Shown here in pieces: positions 1-9,640 of a stretch of 64,000 nucleotides of DNA. The notes below the pieces were generated by a model. That model did not search any database and was not told the origin of the DNA. It saw nothing but the letters and a program-made list of their open reading frames with translations. A program made the position numbers and the translations under genes. Source of the DNA: Paraniabella hibiscisoli. Lineage in GTDB: Bacteria > Bacteroidota > Bacteroidia > Chitinophagales > Chitinophagaceae. Location: NCBI RefSeq assembly GCF_022512515.1, contig NZ_JAKWBK010000001.1, positions 3,596,001 through 3,660,000 of the forward strand. The letters run 5' to 3'. Position 1 is the stretch's first letter; each line of letters begins with the position of its first letter.

Positions 1-824
1 CACCACTTGCTAATTGAGTCGGGACATCTTAGAGTGACCCGTGGCCCCAAAGAGAATCGTTTCCGGCCCGCCATCGATCCGCTATTCCGTTCTGCCGCTT
101 ATGCCTATAAAAACCGTGTGATAGGAGTAATTGTATCAGGTGCGCTCGATGATGGTGTGGCGGGACTCTGGACTATCAAAAACAATGGCGGTATTGCCGT
201 TGTACAAGACCCTGATGATGCCGATATTCCTTCGATGCCTCAGAACGCCTTAAGGGAAGCGCCAGTAGATTATTGTATACCTGCCGCTGATTTTCCTGCT
301 TTGCTGCAAAAGCTTATTAAACAAAAGTTACCTCCCGGCGTTCAAAGGAGCAAGTATTACCCATAAAACTAGAGAAAGATATAGCAGGTGAAACAAGGGG
401 CGCCGGTATGAAGGCCTTTAGTATGGGAGAGTTAAGCCCGTTTTCCTGCCCCGAATGCCATGGGGTATTGGCAAGGATCAAAGAAGGGGATGTGCTTCGT
501 TTTCGTTGCCATACGGGTCATGCCTATTCTGCCGATACTTTGTTGTTTGCACTCACCGACCAGATCGAGCAGCAATTGTATAGTGCTATGCGGGGCATGG
601 AAGAAAGTGTTCTTTTGTTGAATCACATGGGTGATCATTATGCAGAAGACAATGAACCTGTTAAGGCAGCCTTCTGTTTTAAAAAGGCCAAAGAAGCAGA
701 AGACAGATCCCGGCAGGTGCGTAGTGTTATACGCAGCCAGGAACTTTTAACGAGAGCACGTGTTGCGGAAGATGGAGCGATGGGGAAAAACATAACCGTA
801 GAAAAAGCAAGGTCTGGGCAGTAG
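1..824 (+). CDS. CheB-type protein-glutamate methylesterase, 5' end outside window, one frameshift
   Basis: C-terminal part of a CheB methylesterase; the reading frame is open from base 1, so the start lies upstream. The esterase core shows VSGALDDGVAGL, the counterpart of the family's TGMGxDGAxGL loop carrying the catalytic Asp. The second part (from about base 408) is the CPECHG...FRCHTGHAYSADTLL cysteine/histidine tail often seen on stand-alone CheB proteins of Bacteroidota, followed by a helical segment. The two parts are in different frames; one missing C in the run at 359-362 restores a single frame through PIKLEKDIAGE. No receiver domain is visible in this portion. It lies 46 bases before a CheB-CheR fusion, so it probably acts in the same non-flagellar chemosensory or stress pathway. 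Confidence 0.8.
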
Positions 825-870
825 GTTATATATTGCGGTGACAATTAACCCATCAACACAAATTAGCAGA

Positions 871-3579
871 ATGACAAACCTACTTGACAGCCAGGGAGGA
901 AAGGACAAAGCAGAGGGATTTAAGAAAGAGGAACCTTTTAGGGTGGTAGTGTTAGGTACAGCAGCAGGAGGGAGAGTAGCATTGGATGACTTTTTCAGGC
1001 AACCTGTTCCTAAGGATACTTCTTACATTATAGCTGCGCATCTTTATGAAGATGAGCTGGACGCATTGAGCAATTCATTGAGAAGTATCAGCTCAATGCA
1101 GGTAACTATTGCGAAAGAAAAAATTTCATTCGAACCCAATCGTATCTATATTCTTGCATCCAATGGCGGATGGCGTGTTGCAGGAGACTTTTGGGTGGTC
1201 TCACCTGATGAAGACGAGATAACTCATCCGATAGATGGTCTGATGCAGCAGGTAAGCGCTTTTTTGGAATGAATACTATAGAGTCATTCTTTCCGGAAAA
1301 GGAACAGATGGAGCTGAAGGTGTAAGGAGTATTAAAAAGGCCGGAGGAATCGTTTTTGTACAAAATCCGCGCGAAGCCCTTGAAAGTGAAATGTGCCGCA
1401 ATGCAATTATGACCGAATGTGTAGATGAAGTACTGTCTGCCGGGGATATTCCCGCTCGGATTCAGGCTATTAAAGAATACCGGGTTAAAGTTCCTGCACA
1501 GCAGGATGCTGCGGCAGATGCCGGGCTGCAGCAGCGGGCGCTGGAGCATATCTTTGACGAGATCGTTCATCACACCGGGCATGATTTTACCAATTATAAA
1601 AAGCCCACACTACTGCGAAGGATTGAGCGACGCCTGGCTGTACATCAGTTGCCGGATTTATCCTCTTACGCCTCCTTTATTTCCGGGCATAGTGAAGAAG
1701 TGTCGGCATTGGTCAACGATCTGCTGATATCTGTTACCAGCTTTTTCAGAGATGCTAAAGCGTTTGATACATTGGAGCGGGAAGTATTGCCCATGCTATT
1801 AAAGCCCAAGAAAAAAGAAGACCTGCTGAGAATATGGATACCAGGTTGTGCAACTGGCGAGGAAGCTTACACTATTGCTATTTTATGTGCTGAAAAAGCG
1901 GCTGATATCAAAGAGTTGCCCAGGATACAGATTTTTGCGACTGATATTGATACACAGGCCATCAGTGTTGCCCGTGAAGGATTATACACGGCCAGCGAAT
2001 TAGTAAATGTATCGCCTGAACGCATCAGGCGCTTTTTTACCGAGAGGAAAATATGTTCCGTATCCGTAGGGAGATAAGGGAAACGATCATGTTTGCCAAT
2101 CATAATTTCCTGAAAGATCCACCTTTTTCGAACCTGGACCTGGTAAGCTGCCGCAATGTGCTGATCTATTTGGACAGGGTAGCTAAGGATCGGGTGATCA
2201 ACACTTTTCATTTTGCATTGAACCCGGGTGGTTTCCTGTTGCTCGGCTCTTCTGAGTCGATAGACCCTGTTTCGGGTTTGTTTTTTTTATAGCAGGGAAA
2301 ATCACATTTTCCAGAGTCGCCGTTCGGGTGGTCGTATATATGCGTCTGCAGAACCCCGGAGCACGGCGGGATTGAGTAATATTGCCGCATTGGAGCCTGG
2401 TAACCAGGAAATGGAGCATACAAAAGAGGCTTTGTCACTAGGAGCACTTCACCTTCAGTTATTGGAACAATATGCACCTCCCTCCGTACTGATCAATGAA
2501 GAGTATGACCTGGTGCATCTTTCTGAAAATGCGGGTCAATACCTACAAATGGCGGGCGGTAGTATAACCCGTAATATCCTAAAACTCATCAGGCCCGAAC
2601 TAAGGCCTGAGCTTAGGTCTGCTTTATATCAGGCTACACAGCGAAAGACTGCCGTAGAAGCAAGAGGATTGGAAGTGGACCTTGGAGATCGCAGGGAAAC
2701 GGTCAATATCCTTGTTAGGCCCATAGTGAATATGGAGACCAGCCTGCCGTTTTTGTTGATCATATTTGGTATAGCAGCGGGTAAAGAGCCTGAAGTAGAC
2801 AGGGTCACAGATGAGCCTGTGACTAAACACCTCGAAGAGGAGGTAGCCAGGCTAAAAACCCAACTGCGTTTTTCAAATGAGCAGCACGAATTCCAGGCCG
2901 AAGAATTAAAAGCTTCTAACGAAGAGTTGCAGGCGATGAATGAAGAGCTAAGGTCGGCAGCCGAAGAGCTCGAAACGAATAAGGAAGAACTGCAGTCGAT
3001 TAATGAGGAGCTACGTACCGTTAATGAAGAGCTCAAGATCAAAATAGGAGAGACCAGTCTTTTCGCTAATAATTTACAGAACCTGATCAACTCTACTGAT
3101 ATTGGTACGATTTTTTTGGATAGGGCATTCAGGGTGGCTTTATTTACGCCGGCGGCCCGTAATATTTTTAACCTGATCCTTAGTGATTACGGACGGCCCA
3201 TTACAGATATTACCAGCAAGCTCACTTATAGTGAATTATTGGAGGATGCCGAAGCAGTGTTGGAGAAACTTAGCATGGTGGAGAAGGAAGTAACAACGGT
3301 TGATAACCAGGTATACCTGATGCGTTTGTTTCCTTACCGGACTACCGACGACCGGATCAATGGAATAGTAGTGACCTTTATTGACATCAGCACCCGTAAG
3401 GTGGCTGAAGAAAAGCTGAAGGAAACTATCGGAGAACTTACCAGATTTAATAAAGCGATGATCAGCCGGGAAACCCGTATGATCGAATTAAAAAAGAAGT
3501 AAATGAGCTGAAGCGGCGATTGGGTGAACCTGAAATTTATCGCTTCTCCATTGAAAACGATGCGGATGATGGAAAATAA
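871..3579 (+). CDS. CheB-CheR-PAS fusion chemosensory protein, about four frameshifts
   Basis: Domains in order: CheB methylesterase (about 940-1480; VVLGTAAGG near the start, LSGKGTDGAEGV after the first break), CheR N-terminal helices (HHTGHDFTNYKKPTLLRRI), CheR methyltransferase (SVTSFFRD, IPGCATGEEAYTIA SAM-binding loop, DLVSCRNVLIYL), a long coiled coil built of ASNEELQAMNEEL-type repeats (about 2830-3050) and a PAS domain (about 3070-3400). This is the known CheB-CheR-PAS architecture in which methylation and demethylation sit on one chain. Frame changes occur near 1270, 2050, 2290 and 3490, the last two in T and A runs. The start is ATG at 871; GTG at 838 is the alternative. The C-terminus overlaps the start of the next kinase gene by about 20 bases, suggesting coupled translation. 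Confidence 0.85.
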
Positions 3580-5629
3580 ACCAGAAAGAAATAAAAGAGA
3601 CGCGGCTTTGGGTGGTTTTAACCTCGAAGAATTGCAGAAATCCAACAAGGAGTTTAAAGAAGCCCGCCTTGCGGCGCTTAACCTGATGGAGGATGCTATT
3701 CTTTCTGAACAGGCATTGCGGCTGACAGAGGAACGCTATCGCTTTCTGTTTGATAATATTGACCAGGGCGTACAGATTTGTGAACTGGTTAGAAACGAGG
3801 CCAGCATTGCAACCGATCTTGAACTGGTGCATGTTAATACAGCCTGGTCGCATATTACAGGTATTAATACAGAGAACGTAAAAGGAAAAAAGCTTTAGGA
3901 TGGTTGCCAGCGCTCGATCAGCCCTGGTTCAGGTATTGCGAGCAGGTAAAAGATAGCGGGGTCTCTACCCGGTTTGAAACGAGGATGAATGGGATACAAT
4001 GGCTGGATATGGTGGTGACACAAATGGAAGAGGATCGCTTTATGATACTGGTTAGTGATATTACTGAACGGAAGCGGCAGGATGTAAACCAATCTTTACT
4101 AGCTTATTGCAGCGCTTCGCTATTGAAGGTGAACAGCCTTAAAGATATGATCAATGCCATTGGCGAAAACGTACACAATTTTTTGGGTTCTGTAGCCTGT
4201 ACTTTTCTTAAAGTGGAAGAAGACCAGGATACGCTTCAGCTGGTAGCTGGTTGGCAGGACGCACCTCAACCGCTTCAGGATGAGGAACTTTTTTATCAGC
4301 ATTGATTACGGATGCCAACCGTAAACAACTTTCCAGATCAATACCCTTAATATTCAACGATGCGGTGTTGAGCCAACAGCACCTAAAGATCCGGCTCTGG
4401 GCATAATGAGGGCAGCCTTATATGTTCCTATTGTAAAGGAACAACAAGTAAGATATCTCCTGTGTATCTATCATAACGATCCCTATCAATGGTTCAGCGA
4501 CCAGGTAGTACTATTGACCGAACTCGCAGGCCGCACCTGGAATAAACTTGCCAGGTTGGAGGCGGAAGAGCGGCTAAAAGCTTCGGAAGAGAATTATAAA
4601 GCTATTGTTAACCAAAGTGTGTCGGGTATTTTTAAGATAGCATTAGATGGCCGTATACTTTTTGCTAATGAGTATTTTACCAAGATGCTAGGTTACACGC
4701 CTGAAGAGCTGCAGGAGATGAGAGTGACTGATCTGATACATCCGGATGACCGGGAAAAAACTTATATAGGTTTAAGCAATATGGTGCAAACCGGCAAGCC
4801 GTTCGACATGGAGAAGCGGCTAAAAAGAAAAAACCAATCTGTTTTGTGGGTTACGAATTATGTGGCACCTTTATTCGATGGGCTGAAGGAACCCACAGGT
4901 GCATTAGTCGTATCGGTAGATATCAGCAGGCAAAAAGCAGTGGAGCTTCAAAAAGATGAATTTATCAGTATTGCCAGCCACGAACTAAAGACGCCTTTAA
5001 CCAGTGTAAAAGCCTATGGGCAGCTGGTACAACAAACATTAAAAGAGGGAAATACGGAAGAGCTGGATGATATGATCGGAAGGATGAACCTGCATATCGA
5101 CCGTTTGGTGAACCTGGTTAGTACAATATTGGACACAACCAAACTGGAACGGCAGGAGTTTTCAATAAATCTGGAGCAGCTGGATATTAATGAGCTAATA
5201 ACCGAAAAGGTAAAGGAAAATCAGCTAGCCGCACCTCATTTTCATTTTGTACTGCATCCTTGTACTGCATTATGGATATATGGCGACAAAATTTCTCTGG
5301 GACAGGTATTAAATAACCTCATTTCCAATGCCATAAAGTACGCTCCCCATGGAAGTACTATAACAATTGATTGCCGGCAAGAGGAAGCCGGGGTGAAAGT
5401 GTCGGTAACGGATCAGGGCATTGGTATCTCAGAGAAAGACCAGGAAAAGATTTTTGAGAAATACTATCGCTCGGTGGGGTTACTTGAGTCAGGCCGTTCT
5501 GGCATAGGATTAGGCTTATATCTATGCGGAGAAATTATAAGACGGCATCATGGAGAAATTGGTGTTTCCAGTAGTCTTGGGCAGGGAACTACTTTTTATT
5601 TTACCATTCCATCCATCCCTCAAAAATAA
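3560..5629 (+). CDS. PAS-GAF-PAS sensor histidine kinase, about three frameshifts
   Basis: Cytosolic sensor kinase with no membrane segment. PAS 1 lies at about 3720-4070 (RYRFLFDNIDQGV to VSDITERKR), a GAF-like region at about 4090-4540 (LGSVACTFLKVEED, LYVPIVKEQQVRYLLCIYH), PAS 2 at about 4580-4930 (YKAIVNQSVSGIFKI to VSVDISRQK), HisKA at about 4950-5150 with H-box SIASHELKTPLTS, and HATPase at about 5270-5620 (N-box NNLISNAIKYAP, G1 DQGIGIS, G2 GIGLGLYL). Breaks near 3893, 4303 and 4385 each shift one base; the first is repaired by one A in the AAAAAA run. The response regulator begins two bases after the stop, so the two are surely a pair. The stimulus is unknown. Output is likely tied to the CheB/CheR fusion upstream. 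Confidence 0.85.
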
Positions 5630-5631
5630 AT

Positions 5632-5997
5632 ATGAAGACAATTGCGTTTGTAGAAGACGACCTGGGTATACTGGATGTAGCCCGTTTTATATTTGAAAGA
5701 GCAGGATATACGATACGTCTGCATCATTCAGCCGGTAGCCTGCTTTCGCAGCTTCATTCTAACCCAGATATTTTTATATTAGATAAGCAGTTGCCCGATA
5801 TGGACGGCCTGGATCTATGCCGGCGCCTTAAAACCAATGCCGATACCAGTGCTATACCTGTATTGATGCTTTCAGCGAATCCGCAGATCAAGTCATTGGC
5901 ATCTGCTGCAGGCGCAGACGCAGTAATGGAAAAGCCTTTTGAAATTAAAGACCTGCTTTCTGTGGTGTCACAGCTAACCTCATCTCGACATAACTGA
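5632..5997 (+). CDS. single-domain response regulator (CheY-like receiver)
   Basis: Receiver-only protein of 121 residues. It shows the acidic pocket (FVEDD near residue 8), the phospho-acceptor Asp in IFILDKQLPDMDG (about residue 46), the conserved Ser of VLMLSA and the Lys of MEKPF. There is no output domain, so it must act by protein contact, as CheY or Spo0F-type relay proteins do. It is complete and follows the kinase gene by two bases in one operon. It is the likely acceptor for that kinase. The receiver assignment is certain; the downstream target is not visible. Confidence 0.9.
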   Translation: MKTIAFVEDDLGILDVARFIFERAGYTIRLHHSAGSLLSQLHSNPDIFILDKQLPDMDGLDLCRRLKTNADTSAIPVLMLSANPQIKSLASAAGADAVMEKPFEIKDLLSVVSQLTSSRHN

Positions 5998-6249
5998 TCG
6001 AGATTAAACACGAGAAATGCTGTGTTTCCTTTTTTCTGCAAATCGTAGAAATTTTGCTACATCTGCCTGTAGATTTAATCACAATCTCAGGCTGGTTCAA
6101 CTGTTAAACAAATCTTTAAAAGTCCCGTGAAATAAAGGCATATCATTTGCTGATTTTTATGAGTCATTTTGTGCTAAAAAGTTAGGGCTAGCTGCTAAAT
6201 ATTTGAGGTCGGGGTTGCATGAACATTGTACACTTCTAAACAAAGCAGT

Positions 6250-6471
6250 ATGAATCGATTACTTTTTGATAATGATTCTCAATCGCAAAGTACGCAAGTA
6301 CCTGTGCAAAAGATTTGCTTTACGGCTAATAGCATTCATTACCTTGCCACAATACATTTGCCGGTTAATTTAGATGATTGGGAGTGGCATGAAGAAGTGA
6401 TTGATGGAGCCAACACTTTTGTTATTACTGATAAGAGAAGTGCAGGAGATACACATCTTACGTTCTCTTAA
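6250..6471 (+). CDS. small hypothetical protein
   Basis: A 73-residue acidic protein from ATG at 6250; an in-frame upstream start at 6226 would add eight residues. No signal peptide, membrane segment or known motif is seen. It includes LDDWEWHEEVIDGANTFVITD, a compact segment that could form a small beta domain. It stands alone behind a 250-base gap after the response regulator and is convergent with the sigma-54-type regulator, ending ten bases before that gene's stop. I do not recognise the family. Coding potential is supported by ordinary amino-acid composition only. Confidence 0.45.
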   Translation: MNRLLFDNDSQSQSTQVPVQKICFTANSIHYLATIHLPVNLDDWEWHEEVIDGANTFVITDKRSAGDTHLTFS

Positions 6472-6481
6472 GAGCTTTAAC

Positions 6482-7875
6482 TTAGTTATCCTTGTCCCTG
6501 CTTTTTTCAAGGTTCAATTTATTGTAAAGCGTCTTTCTGTCTATATTTAACAGAGCCGCAGCCTTTGTTTTGTTGTATTGTACCCGTTTCAGTACTTCCA
6601 TGATCTTTCGATACTCAGCTTTCTGCGTAGCATCTTTCAGGTTCAGATCTGCAGGTATTTCCGCATCACCACCTATCGTTAGTTCAGTTGTTGTGCCCCG
6701 GGCAGACAAGGATAGTACGTCCAGCTCTCGTTGTATAAGTGTTTCAGAGATAGGACTCCCGTCTGGTGTTAGCAGGCAAATACGTTTAATAAAATTCTTG
6801 AGTTCCCTTACATTACCCGGCCAGGGATAGCTGTAGAGTAATTCTATAGATGCCGGGGAAGGGAGATGTATTTTTTATCCAGTTCCTTCTCTGCTATCGA
6901 AATAAAATAGTCAACAAAAAGAGCCAGATCTTCCGTACGCTCTTTTAACGGAGGGATGATAATAGTAAATTCATTCAGCCGGTGAAAAAGATCCTCCCTG
7001 AACTTTTGTTCTCTTACAAGGTTGTAAAGATTTTTATTGGAAGCTACTATAATGCGTGTATTAACGGGCTTTTCCTGGCTGCCGCCTACTTTACGAATAT
7101 GCTTTTCCTGTATTGATCGAAGCAGCATTGCTTGTACATCGTAAGAGAGATTGCCGATCTCATCCAGGAAGAGTGTTCCTCCATCAGCCATCTCAAACGC
7201 CCCGGTCTTGTTTTGCACAGCTCCTGTGAATGCACCTTTTTCATGCCCGAATAACTCGCTGGCAGCAAGTTCTTTTGACAGGCTGCCACAATCTACTGCT
7301 ATAAAAGGGCCCTGCGCTCTCTTGCTTTCCAGGTGTATCTGCCGGGCCAGGCGTTCTTTGCCGGTGCCGGTCTCCCCGCAAATGATCACGCTGTAATTGG
7401 TAGGAGCTATAAGGCTTACGTTGCTGTACAACATTTCCGACGCAGAGCCTATTCCTTTTACATAAGCATCGCTATCTTGCTGTGCTCTAAACAAGAAGGA
7501 TGATTCTGTTGCTTCGCTGGATTCAAATGCATATTGCATGAGTTCCAGTATCTTTTCGGGGAATAAGGGTTTTTCCAGGTAATAAAAAGCCCCTGCCTTC
7601 ATCAGGTCTACTGCAATTTGAACACTGGCATGACCCGTTATAAAGATTACGGTAGCCTTGGGCTGTATCCGTTTGATTTTTTCAAACATTTCTTTTCCCC
7701 TTATATCTGTCAGGATATAATCGCAAAATATCAGGTCAAATTTCTTTTCCTGTAGAAGATTAAGGGCTTCCTTGCCCGATAAGCTTGTATCGGTAAGATA
7801 ATGATGTTTCTTTAAGAAAGAGGCGAGTAAATTACACGTTGATGGGTCATCGTCTATGATGAGTATTCTTTTCAT
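6482..7875 (-). CDS. sigma-54-dependent response regulator (NtrC family), one frameshift
   Basis: Three-domain activator. The N-terminal receiver (residues about 1-120) has ILIIDDDPS, FCDYILTD as phospho-acceptor and YLEKP. The AAA+ domain has Walker A GETGTGKE, the sigma-54 contact loop ELFGHEKGAFTGA, Walker B GTLFLDEIG and the end motif YPWPGNVRELKNF. A C-terminal Fis-type helix-turn-helix follows (NKTKAAALLNIDRKTLYNKL). One C missing in the CCCC run near 6857 splits the reading frame just before YSYPWPGNVREL; restoring it gives one chain of about 464 residues. No partner kinase of usual size is adjacent, but an H-box mini-protein lies 200 bases away, divergently transcribed. Targets should have sigma-54 promoters. 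Confidence 0.9.
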
Positions 7876-8076
7876 TCCGGGCGGTTTGGTACAACATTAG
7901 AGTAAGGCAGTGTAAGTACGCAAAAAAAATGGCTTCAGCAAGCAAAGTTTAATAAAAGGTGTTCTTAATGCAAAAACTGTGGAATTTTATGCACAGGTTG
8001 TAGAAGTATAGCCATGGTTGCGCTAAATTCTTTGCGCTCAACATAATCTTATTATTTTTACCTGATAAATTCAAAT

Positions 8077-8271
8077 ATGCCGTATCGTAATGATCCTTTG
8101 CTGGTGACCTTATTTCATGATGTTAAGAATTGTCTCAATAACATTGCTATTGCTACCGTGCTGCTGGAGGAGGATGACCTAAATACCGAGGACAAACAAA
8201 AGTATACTGCGGAAATCAGGAAAAATTATACACAAATAAAAAACCTGTTGGGGAATTTCATGGAGAACTAA
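8077..8271 (+). CDS. mini-protein resembling a histidine-kinase H-box (DHp) region
   Basis: A 64-residue protein. Its first half, LVTLFHDVKNCLNNIAIATVLL, resembles the first DHp helix of histidine kinases (H-D-V-K-N then hydrophobic heptads), and its second half, EIRKNYTQIKNLLGNFM, resembles the second helix. There is no catalytic ATPase domain. It is divergent from the NtrC-type regulator, whose start lies 200 bases away. If the helices form a dimeric bundle it could accept or pass phosphate, or it may be a non-catalytic docking protein. The H-box reading is a motif judgement without any database check, and the protein may be unrelated. Confidence 0.5.
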   Translation: MPYRNDPLLVTLFHDVKNCLNNIAIATVLLEEDDLNTEDKQKYTAEIRKNYTQIKNLLGNFMEN

Positions 8272-8278
8272 GCGATTT

Positions 8279-8461
8279 CTATGCAGGTTTGGTTAGCAGT
8301 AGATCTTTTCTTGTTTTTTTATACACCATGCATACAACATTCGGTTTGCAGGTGCGTTCATTGTTAATCCCGGTTTCTTTTAAGTGGATGCTTCGCTGAC
8401 GATTTTAGCAGGCGGCAACGCAAAGAAGGAGCATTAAACTTGCCGTTATTAATTTGTTCAT
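8279..8461 (-). pseudogene. possible small lipoprotein, interrupted after its signal peptide
   Basis: Reading from ATG at 8461 gives MNKLITASLMLLLCVAAC, a textbook lipoprotein signal with a VAAC lipobox, followed at once by TAA. Read through, the same frame stays open to 8279 with a Lys/Arg-rich tail. A one-base slip at the TAA would give only a very short mature peptide. It starts 13 bases after the dodecin stop on the same strand. Either a very small lipoprotein or a damaged one; support is weak. Confidence 0.25.
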
Positions 8462-8473
8462 ACCGGAAATAAG

Positions 8474-8697
8474 CTATAACACCACACAGAACGAAACTTT
8501 GCACATTACCCCATGAGATTCGATAGCGCTTTCCCTTAAATGTACTTGAAGTCTTTTACATAAACTGCATCCGTATTGCCCACCGTTTGAGCAATTTTAT
8601 TAATGCAGCTTTTTATAGCATCATCAAATCCTTTTTCTGAAGAAGCGCTTACCTCGACTACCTTTACAATATCCATGATCCTGACTTTGGAAGACAT
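8474..8697 (-). CDS. dodecin family flavin-binding protein, one frameshift
   Basis: Dodecins are small (about 70 residues) flavin-storing dodecamers. Here the N-terminal part reads IVKVVEVSASSEKGFDDAI, then INKIAQTVGNTDAVYVKDF, matching the family's beta-helix-beta start and its VYVKDF-type strand. The frame then stops (TAA about 8542). One extra base at the G of AAG-TAC restores the expected last strands, HLRESAIESHGVMCKVSFCVV, which match the family's internal V-x-x-K-V-S-F strand and end at TAG 8474. ATG 8697 and ATG 8676 are both possible starts. The gene is short and split, and easy to overlook. Homopolymer error is the likely cause of the split. Confidence 0.7.
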
Positions 8698-9030
8698 ATA
8701 CTATTGCTTCAGAAACAACCAGCATGCCATTTTAATGTACTCCTTAAATGAGCATTGTGAACTGCTATCGCTGACACATTAGACCAATTGGCAGTAGACT
8801 TCTTTCTACATAATGGGTTGTTTACTAGACATGTTTAAATAATTGCCGGGCCATAATGTGCAAACGATGGTATCGAAAACGTTAATAAAGGCCGTTATTT
8901 TTATTGCTTTTTATTATAATGTATTTATTTTAGCGGCCAGGCATTATCGCAGATAGCTAACATTTGCGGCCCGCTCTCGGCTACTTTTTCGAGACGTTTA
9001 TTTTCTGAACTTATAAAACGAACCTCGTAT
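8698..9030. other. intergenic region without recognised gene
   Basis: A divergent intergenic stretch of about 330 bases between the dodecin (minus) and the lipoprotein gene (plus). It is A/T-rich around 8880-8930. I see no convincing reading frame, RNA fold or repeat. Promoters for both flanking genes must lie here, but no clear TAnnTTTG box could be assigned. Confidence 0.5.
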
Positions 9031-9623
9031 ATGAAAAAAATATTGTTTTACTAATAATAACGCTAAGTGTTTTGGGCTGTGGTCTTGAAGATCGCAAGAA
9101 AGAACTGGACGAACGCGAATTGCGGATCGCAGATCGCGAACGCATGGTTATATTGAGAGAGAAGGAATTGCAGCTTTTTGAAGATAGCCTTAAAAGAAAT
9201 ATTGCTATAAGAGATTCCTCTCTTCTGTTAACGGATAGCAGCTCACTACCGCTACCCGATTCGCTGTCGGGGTCATGGGATGTTACTATGCTTTGCACTA
9301 AAACGAACTGCACTGGTTTTGCGGTAGGAGATACGCGTAAAGAAACCTGGCTGTTTATCAAAAGAGATGAAGTGGTAAGTGTGCGGGCTATGCAGGGAGA
9401 TAAACTGATCAGGGTCTATGTCGGGGCTTTTAATGGTGAAGGTTTTCAACTTTCGGTACCGCCTACAGCCACAGACTCACTTTCTTCTTCTATGACCGTA
9501 AGTCTGAAGGTAGAAGGATTGAACAAGCTTTCAGGCGAGCGCCTGATCCGTCAGGCGGACGGATGCAACTCTTTCTTTAAGGTGGATATAACCCGTCCTG
9601 CTGTTTCAAAAAATAACCTGTAA
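9031..9623 (+). CDS. lipoprotein of unknown function, frameshift inside the signal peptide
   Basis: ATG at 9031 is followed by a seven-A run. With one more A the frame reads MKKNIVLLIITLSVLGCG, a standard signal peptide with lipobox VLGC; without it translation would stop after seven codons. The mature part begins with a charged helix (DRKKELDERELRIADRERM and on), a short coiled coil of about 40 residues. A beta-rich domain of about 110 residues follows, containing SGSWDVTMLCTKTNCTGF with two cysteines. It ends 17 bases before the antiporter gene and is probably co-transcribed with it. Function is not recognised; an envelope-anchored sensor or ligand-binding domain is possible. Confidence 0.75.
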
Positions 9624-9640
9624 AATTCATACCGAACTGT

